18,724 nt of DNA from CAWUIO01 sp963922455 (lineage in GTDB: Bacteria > Bacteroidota > Bacteroidia > Cytophagales > Microscillaceae): positions 1-18,724 of the forward strand of contig CAWUIO010000121.1 of the NCBI GenBank assembly GCA_963922455.1, in the 5' to 3' direction. The notes beneath the pieces are model-generated. The model saw only the letters and a list, made by a program, of their open reading frames with translations. It was not told the DNA's origin and made no database searches. Below, piece by piece: positions 14,307 to 18,724 of the stretch. A program made the translations under genes and the position numbers. The stretch's first letter is position 1, and each line of letters starts with the position of its first letter.

Positions 14307-14535
14307 GATTATAGATTTAAGAGTACAAGAGGAGCTTCCTCATTTAATTCTTAGAGTAGCCAGATGGAGTAAGGTTTAAATCTGGGGAAAAATAAATCTC
14401 TGAGCTGGAAACAGCTGGCCAAAAAAGCAGTATTAGGATATTACTAAGCCCAAGTTTTACAAGGCTAGACTGGAAAAAAAGGCTATTTTTACTTTATTGG
14501 CCCAAGGAATGGAATTAAATTTCAGCTTTTTTTTG

Positions 14536-14543
14536 TAATCTTG
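14536..14543 (+). promoter_or_regulatory. Possible -7 promoter element for the DinB-like gene
   Basis: TAATCTTG, one mismatch from TAnnTTTG, follows a run of eight T and lies about 30 bp before the ATG. No good -33 TTG is present at the right spacing. Confidence 0.35.
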
Positions 14544-14572
14544 GTACGAAAAATTACACCAACCCTTGAATC

Positions 14573-15070
14573 ATGCACATTCGGCAAACCCAAGACTTCT
14601 TGCCTTATTACCAAAAAATAAAGAAAAGGACCCTTACCGTAGTTCTGAGAATTCCTGAGTCCCAATTAGATTATCGCCCGCACCCCAACAAATTTTCCTT
14701 GGGAGATTTGGCCCGTCATATCATTTTGATTGAGCGGGATTTGTATATTCCAGGACTTAAAAACCGAAGAAGTTCCTACAAGGGTTGTGATTCTTCCTAT
14801 GCCGAATCCCTGGTAGATATTCATCGTTTGTACGAGTCTACGATGTACCAATTAGAAACGCTTTTGCAAGGGCAACCTCCTAATTATTATTCGGAGAAAT
14901 GTTCCCTGCCCAATGGGAACACCATCCGGCGGGAAAAATGGCTCCGCTTGATGCTCGAGCACGAAATCCATCATCGCGGACAAATTTATCTGCTCTTATC
15001 CCATTTAGGGGTGCCCATTCCCCAGATATTTGAAATGAGTAGTGAGGATGTAATCCGCTTGAGTGTTTAA
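14573..15070 (+). CDS. DinB-like metal-binding protein (DinB/YfiT family)
   Basis: A 165-residue four-helix protein of the DinB superfamily. The three metal ligands are visible as H49 in LARHIILIERD and H130/H134 in LEHEIHHRGQ, the standard HxxxHRGQ motif. The length matches the family. Members include thiol-dependent enzymes (bacillithiol or mycothiol transferases) and many uncharacterised ones, so the substrate is unknown. It is convergent with the methionine sulfoxide reductase gene, with only nine bases between the two stops. It appears to be a single-gene unit. Confidence 0.82.
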   Translation: MHIRQTQDFLPYYQKIKKRTLTVVLRIPESQLDYRPHPNKFSLGDLARHIILIERDLYIPGLKNRRSSYKGCDSSYAESLVDIHRLYESTMYQLETLLQGQPPNYYSEKCSLPNGNTIRREKWLRLMLEHEIHHRGQIYLLLSHLGVPIPQIFEMSSEDVIRLSV

Positions 15071-15079
15071 GGGCAGGGA

Positions 15080-15583
15080 TTATAGGGAATGCTCATTTTG
15101 AGGATATACTTCGGCAATCATGGTAGCCAGCATCTCCAAGGCTTTCTGATCTTCTTGATCAAAATCATTAAGCTGGTCGCTGTCAACATCCAAAACCATC
15201 TTAACCTCATGGCCTACTAATACTGGTACTACGATTTCTGAACGAGAGGCCGAGCTGCAAGCAATATGTCCGGGAAACTGCTCTACATCCGGCACCAAGA
15301 TGCTCTCTTTGCGGGTATACGCGGCCCCACAAACCCCTTTGTCAAAGTTTATCCGGGTACAGGCCAAGGGGCCTTGAAAGGGGCCTAAAACCAAATTACC
15401 CCCCTTCTTTACGTAAAAACCAACCCAAAAAAAATCAAATGCCTCTTTTAGAACGGCGGCGATATTGGCCAGATTGGCCGTCAAATCGGGTTCATCGCTA
15501 ATCAAGGCTTTGATTTGGGGTAAAATAGCCTCGTATTTTTCAGCTTTGCTAGCTGCTTGGGGGACATAAATAGATTCAGCCAT
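15080..15583 (-). CDS. msrC: Free methionine-(R)-sulfoxide reductase (GAF domain)
   Basis: Reduces free methionine-R-sulfoxide and repairs oxidised free methionine in the cytoplasm. The 167 residues from the ATG at 15583 form one GAF domain. The longer frame to 15670 would overlap the rpsP promoter and adds a non-conserved 29-residue segment. The three conserved cysteines are C75 (PLACTRI), C85 (GVCGAA) and C109 (HIACSSASRSEIVVPV), with the same spacing (10 and 24) as the catalytic cysteines of the E. coli YebR enzyme as I remember them. The C-terminal LDVDSDQLNDFDQED completes the fold. The gene is divergent from rpsP. Confidence 0.9.
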   Translation of the reverse strand: MAESIYVPQAASKAEKYEAILPQIKALISDEPDLTANLANIAAVLKEAFDFFWVGFYVKKGGNLVLGPFQGPLACTRINFDKGVCGAAYTRKESILVPDVEQFPGHIACSSASRSEIVVPVLVGHEVKMVLDVDSDQLNDFDQEDQKALEMLATMIAEVYPQNEHSL

Positions 15584-15659
15584 GGTTTTATGAAAAAATG
15601 AAAATGAATGCAAATGGATATTAATTGAGCCTAAACTTTCTCTTTTAGAAATAAAAAGA

Positions 15660-15667
15660 TAACTTTG
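15660..15667 (+). promoter_or_regulatory. -7 promoter element of the rpsP-rimM-trmD operon
   Basis: TAACTTTG matches the Bacteroidota TAnnTTTG consensus exactly and lies 58 bp before the rpsP ATG, giving a leader of about 50 nt. The -33 TTG is not clear. Confidence 0.55.
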
Positions 15668-15686
15668 CAACCCAATATCTGAGACC

Positions 15687-15703
15687 GGTAGACGAGTTCT
15701 ACC
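15687..15703 (+). promoter_or_regulatory. Hairpin in the rpsP 5' leader
   Basis: GGTAGA (15687-15692) pairs with TCTACC (15698-15703) around a five-base loop in the predicted untranslated leader. Ribosomal-protein leaders are known for rpsP in some Flavobacteria, so this could be a related autoregulatory site. I could not compare it to that consensus. Confidence 0.35.
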
Positions 15704-15724
15704 AACCTCACAACAAAAATATAT

Positions 15725-16309
15725 ATGGTAAAAATTCGTTTAGCAAGACGCGGGCGCAAAAGATATGCCCGCTACGATGTGGTCATCGCCGATTCTCGGG
15801 CTCCCCGGGATGGTAAGTTTATCGAAAAAATTGGGGTGTACAACCCTAATACCAATCCGGCCACGGTGGAGATCTTAGAAGATCGAGCCATGCACTGGTT
15901 AATGAACGGTGCCCAACCTACCGACACGGTACGCAATATGCTATCCTATCGTGGTATCCTCTTCAAAAAGCACTTGCAAGTTGGAGTTAACAAAGGAGCT
16001 CTTACCCAAGAACAAGCCGATGAGCGCTTTGAGGTTTGGCGCAGCAAGAAAGAAGAGCAAATCAACGCGAAAATTGCTAACTTAAGCACCAAAGCTGCCG
16101 ATGAGTTAAAAGCTCGTATGGAAGCTGAACGTAAGATCCGTGATGCTCGCGCCGAAGTTCTTCAGAAGAAGAAGGATGAAGAAGAATCGGCCATAGCCGA
16201 AGCCAAACGCGCCAAGGAAGAAGCCCAAAAGGCCGAAGAAGAGGCCCAAAAAGAAGCGGCTGAGCAAATCAAGCAAGAAGAAGGAGGCGAAGAAGCTCCC
16301 GCCGAATAA
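15725..16309 (+). CDS. rpsP: 30S ribosomal protein S16 with long charged C-terminal tail
   Basis: Structural protein of the small subunit, needed for 30S assembly. The N-terminal core (residues 1 to about 80) is standard S16: MVKIRLARRGRKRYARYDVVIADSRAPRDGKFIEKIG and the later GAQPTDTVRNML. At 194 residues it is more than twice the bacterial S16 of about 80-90. The extra part is a lysine/glutamate/alanine-rich predicted helix (about 110-194) ending in an acidic EEGGEEAPAE. Long tails of this sort are usual in Bacteroidota S16. It is the first gene of the conserved rpsP-rimM-trmD cluster. Confidence 0.95.
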   Translation: MVKIRLARRGRKRYARYDVVIADSRAPRDGKFIEKIGVYNPNTNPATVEILEDRAMHWLMNGAQPTDTVRNMLSYRGILFKKHLQVGVNKGALTQEQADERFEVWRSKKEEQINAKIANLSTKAADELKARMEAERKIRDARAEVLQKKKDEEESAIAEAKRAKEEAQKAEEEAQKEAAEQIKQEEGGEEAPAE

Positions 16310-16325
16310 GAATTATCTTTTATTT

Positions 16326-16362
16326 ACCGAATAGCCTATGCCCGCTCGGTATAGGCTATTCG
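16326..16362 (+). promoter_or_regulatory. Strong hairpin between rpsP and rimM
   Basis: CGAATAGCCTAT (16328-16339) is the exact reverse complement of ATAGGCTATTCG (16351-16362). With inner pairs the stem reaches 15 bp including one G-U, closed by a five-base loop. The sequence after it (TATTTATG) is only moderately T-rich. It may be a partial terminator or a processing site that lowers rimM-trmD output relative to the abundant S16. A competing short pairing ACCGA (16326-16330) / TCGGT (16346-16350) is also possible. Confidence 0.6.
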
Positions 16363-16389
16363 TATTTATGATCTCTCCATTTCCCGCCT

Positions 16390-16920
16390 ATGCAAAGAGA
16401 GGAGTGTTTTGAACTTGGATCTATTGCCCGCACCCGAGGACTTGCCGGGGGTTTACTTGTATACCTTGACGTAGACAACCCGGAAGACTATGCCCATTTG
16501 GACATACTTTTTATCGAGCAAAATAACACCCTTATCCCCTATCAAACCCGAGAGTACAAATTGGAACAAGGCAACCGGGTTTTTATGCTCCTGGAAGATA
16601 TTGATCATATTGACTTGGCCAAACCCCTGGTAGGGGCTTCCCTTTTTCTTCCCTTGGCGGTTTTGCCCGAGTTGGAAGAAGATAATTTTTACTATCACGA
16701 TATCATTGGTTATCAGGTTGTTGATAAAAACAAAGGGCCATTAGGCACCATCACTTCCATCTACGATGCGGGCCATCAGGATTTGCTAGGGATGGGGTAT
16801 CGAGGCAAAGAAGTCCTCATACCTATTGTGGATGACATTGTCTTAAAGGCCCTAAAAGAAGAAAAAATCTTAGAGGTCGTCCTGCCCGATGGGCTCTTGG
16901 AGATATATTTAGACGAATAA
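16390..16920 (+). CDS. rimM: Ribosome maturation factor RimM
   Basis: 16S rRNA processing and 30S assembly factor that binds S19 near the 3' head domain. The 176 residues fit the family. The N-terminal barrel starts FELGSIARTRGLAGGLLVYLD. The second, PRC-like barrel holds FYYHDIIGYQVVDKNKGPLGTITSIYDAGHQDLLGMGYRGKEVLIP, ending IVDDIVLKAL...LPDGLLEIY. It follows rpsP after a hairpin-containing gap of 80 bp and precedes trmD by 10 bp. Confidence 0.92.
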   Translation: MQREECFELGSIARTRGLAGGLLVYLDVDNPEDYAHLDILFIEQNNTLIPYQTREYKLEQGNRVFMLLEDIDHIDLAKPLVGASLFLPLAVLPELEEDNFYYHDIIGYQVVDKNKGPLGTITSIYDAGHQDLLGMGYRGKEVLIPIVDDIVLKALKEEKILEVVLPDGLLEIYLDE

Positions 16921-16930
16921 GTTACGGGCC

Positions 16931-17605
16931 ATGCGCATTGATATTATTACCTGCTTGCCTCAATTACTAGAAAGTCCTTTGGCTTATTCCATCGTGCAGC
17001 GAGCCCAAGATAAGGGCCTTGTAAAAATCATAATCCACGATTTGCGCGACTATTCTGAAGACAAGCACCAAAGGACCGACGATTATGCCTTTGGGGGTGG
17101 GGCCGGCATGGTCATGCGAATTGAGCCCATTGCCCGATGCATCCGTTTGCTGCAAGCCGAACGGGCCTATGATGAGATCATCTATATGACCCCCGATGGG
17201 GAAGCGCTCAAACAGCCCTTGGTCAATCAACTTTCCCTACACCAAAATCTAATCATACTGTGTGGGCATTATAAAGGAGTAGACGAACGGGTGAGGCAAC
17301 ACTTTATTACCAAAGAAATTAGTATTGGCGACTATGTGCTTTCTGGGGGAGAGTTGGCGGCTGCCGTACTTAGCGATGCCATCGTTCGCTTGATTCCCCA
17401 AGTGCTCTCCGACGAGACTTCGGCCCTGACCGACTCTTTTCAGGACAGTTTACTGGCACCCCCTGTCTACACCCGCCCGGCCGATTTTGAAGGATGGAAA
17501 GTACCCGATGTGCTCATGTCGGGTGATCATCAGATCATTGAAAAGTGGCGAGAAGAACAAGCTCTGAAACGAACCCGTAAACGCCGCCCCGACTTGCTCG
17601 ATTAA
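16931..17605 (+). CDS. trmD: tRNA (guanine-N1)-methyltransferase TrmD
   Basis: SAM-dependent SPOUT enzyme making m1G37 next to the anticodon of tRNAs that read CCN, CUN and CGG codons; it prevents +1 frameshifting. The 224 residues cover the catalytic trefoil-knot domain: MRIDIITCLPQLLESPL, DDYAFGGGAGMVMRIEPI, LCGHYKGVDERV and IGDYVLSGGELAAAV (the SAM-binding knot). The short C-terminal domain follows, with DHQIIEKWREEQALKRT. The C-terminus is slightly shorter than in E. coli (about 255). The rplS gene that often follows is not here; a metallopeptidase gene with its own promoter is next. Confidence 0.95.
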   Translation: MRIDIITCLPQLLESPLAYSIVQRAQDKGLVKIIIHDLRDYSEDKHQRTDDYAFGGGAGMVMRIEPIARCIRLLQAERAYDEIIYMTPDGEALKQPLVNQLSLHQNLIILCGHYKGVDERVRQHFITKEISIGDYVLSGGELAAAVLSDAIVRLIPQVLSDETSALTDSFQDSLLAPPVYTRPADFEGWKVPDVLMSGDHQIIEKWREEQALKRTRKRRPDLLD

Positions 17606-17658
17606 AGGAATTCCCTGTAAAATTTGGATGAACAGCGTTCTCCCTGCCCTCCAATGGA

Positions 17659-17687
17659 TTGCCCGCTGCTTTTTTTTCGTAATTTTG
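17659..17687 (+). promoter_or_regulatory. Promoter of the YpfJ-type peptidase gene
   Basis: TTG (17659-17661), an 18-bp spacer ending in a T-run, and TAATTTTG (17680-17687, exact TAnnTTTG) form a good Bacteroidota promoter 39 bp before the ATG at 17727. This placement also argues against the longer frame starting at 17628. Confidence 0.6.
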
Positions 17688-17726
17688 TCTCAGCTCAAAT
17701 CATATTCATCTAAAACTCATAACAAT

Positions 17727-18578
17727 ATGCGCTGGCAAGGAAGACAAGGTAGTCAGAACGTAGACGATCGCCGAGGTGGCCGCAGGGCCCGTCAGGTAGG
17801 AGGATTTAGTATCGGTACTTTGGTGATTGTTTTATTGGGGTATTTCCTCGGTTTTGATCCCAGTATTTTTATCCAAAATTTTCAAGGGCAAAGCCCCAAC
17901 GTCGTACAGACCAATCCCACCAGTGCCGAAGAAGATGAGTTGGCCCAGTTTGTATCGGTAGTTTTAAAGGATACCGAGGATGTTTGGAATAAGTTATTCC
18001 GGGAGCAGATCAATCAGAACTACAGCGAGCCTACCTTAGTGCTCTTTTCTGGTAAGACCGAATCGGCTTGCGGCTTTGCCAGCTCGGCCACGGGTCCTTT
18101 TTATTGTCCAGCCGATCAAAAAGTGTTTATCGATCTGAGTTTCTACCAAGATTTAAAAAACCGTTTCCAAGCCCCTGGCGATTTTGCTATGGCTTACGTC
18201 GTGGCCCATGAAGTGGCCCATCACGTGCAATACCTACTGGGTATTACCCGTAAGGTCCAAAGCCAGAGAGGCCGGATCAGTAAGGCAGAATACAACAAAC
18301 TACAAGTCCGCTTGGAATTGCAAGCCGATTTTTTTGCGGGAGTATGGGCCCATCACGCCCAAAAAATGAAAAATATCCTGGAACCTGGAGACATAGAGGA
18401 AGCCCTCACCGCGGCCAATGCCATCGGGGATGACCGCATGCAGATGCAGGCTCAAGGCTATGTGGTCCCCGATTCTTTTACCCACGGTACCTCGGCCCAA
18501 AGGATGCGTTGGTTCCGCAAAGGCTACGAAACAGGAGATGTGAGTCAAGGAGATACGTTTGCTACCCGTGACCTCTAA
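17727..18578 (+). CDS. Neutral zinc metallopeptidase, YpfJ family
   Basis: Predicted membrane-anchored zinc peptidase of 283 residues from the ATG at 17727. The N-terminal charged stretch (MRWQGRQGSQNVDDRRGG) matches the usual start of YpfJ proteins, followed by one transmembrane helix (about 27-44) and a periplasmic catalytic domain. The zinc motif is HEVAHH (161-166, HExxH), with LELQADFFAGVWAHHA downstream as the likely third-ligand region, and CGFASSATGPFYCPADQKVFIDLSFY before it. Physiological substrate and role are unknown for the family. It lies downstream of trmD but has a separate promoter. A dispersed repeat copy begins about 25 bp after the stop. Confidence 0.88.
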   Translation: MRWQGRQGSQNVDDRRGGRRARQVGGFSIGTLVIVLLGYFLGFDPSIFIQNFQGQSPNVVQTNPTSAEEDELAQFVSVVLKDTEDVWNKLFREQINQNYSEPTLVLFSGKTESACGFASSATGPFYCPADQKVFIDLSFYQDLKNRFQAPGDFAMAYVVAHEVAHHVQYLLGITRKVQSQRGRISKAEYNKLQVRLELQADFFAGVWAHHAQKMKNILEPGDIEEALTAANAIGDDRMQMQAQGYVVPDSFTHGTSAQRMRWFRKGYETGDVSQGDTFATRDL

Positions 18579-18604
18579 GGCCTTACAAATTTATTGAAAG
18601 AAAA

Positions 18605-18724
18605 AAAGGGGCTTCCCCGCGCTAAAAACGTGAGGTAGCCCCTTTACCGTGTTGTCGGGCGCGGGTCGGGCTGTCACTACTCGCTGCCTTTCCCCACAGG
18701 CCCCTACGAGCTCAAACATGCCGT
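18605..18724 (+). repeat. Dispersed 3'-end structured repeat, copy 4 (cut by window edge)
   Basis: Same orientation relative to the upstream gene as the other copies. It contains GGGGCTTCCCC (18608-18618), stem CCCGCGC (18616-18622) / GCGCGGG (18659-18665) with a U-G closing pair and a 34-nt loop, the block GGTCGGGCTGTCACTACTCG (18664-18683) and GAGCTCAAACA near the window end. AAAGGGGCT (18605-18613) is also an exact complement of AGCCCCTTT (18637-18645), so two competing folds exist in this copy. Confidence 0.8.

Noticed and set aside
1..18724. CRISPR interpretation of the four repeats
   Set aside because: The copies are kilobases apart, not tandem, lie at gene ends and vary in their central loops; there is no array or cas gene.

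Overview
The window reads as chromosome of a member of the Bacteroidota, and my best guess is a Saprospira-like lineage, though nothing here proves the family. The evidence is a secreted protein with a type IX secretion C-terminal sorting domain, TAnnTTTG promoter elements, an S16 protein with a long charged tail, and a sulfite reductase carrying a C-terminal HEPN-like helical domain.

Layout. Positions 121-3102 (minus strand) hold a FecCD-type permease, its ABC ATPase and a short-chain dehydrogenase, probably one transcription unit. Divergent from it is a TPM-domain membrane protein (3246-4721), followed by metZ (4843-6015). Positions 6373-10622 form an assimilatory sulfur operon: sulfite reductase, siroheme synthesis in two steps (uroporphyrinogen-III methyltransferase, then precorrin-2 dehydrogenase/ferrochelatase), and an APS-reductase-type CysH. 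Sulfide from this operon would feed the MetZ reaction next door. Positions 10781-13008 are an AT-rich two-gene accessory module (a DUF488 protein with a Panacea-like N-terminus, plus an unrecognised partner). Next come a secreted Spy-like T9SS cargo protein (minus), a DinB-like protein, a free methionine-(R)-sulfoxide reductase (minus), the rpsP-rimM-trmD operon and a YpfJ-type zinc metallopeptidase.

The most interesting signal lies in the 357-bp gap before the sulfite reductase gene. A 35-codon reading frame (6126-6233) ends in CACWFWCCCC-L-I-stop, giving six cysteine codons among its last twelve. Its stop codon abuts an AGGAAGG segment that can pair with the 5' arm of a strong intrinsic terminator (6273-6305). 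This is the layout of a ribosome-mediated cysteine attenuator controlling the cysteine/sulfide operon.

The second signal is a family of four structured repeats of roughly 120-140 bp (1-118, 10643-10780, 13009-13139, 18605-18724). Each lies just downstream of a stop codon and in the same orientation relative to that gene. Each has an 8-bp stem around a 33-34-nt variable loop, and one copy carries a compensatory base-pair change. Two copies in inverted orientation bracket the AT-rich module, and a perfect 23-bp palindrome between 10-bp direct repeats sits at its right edge.
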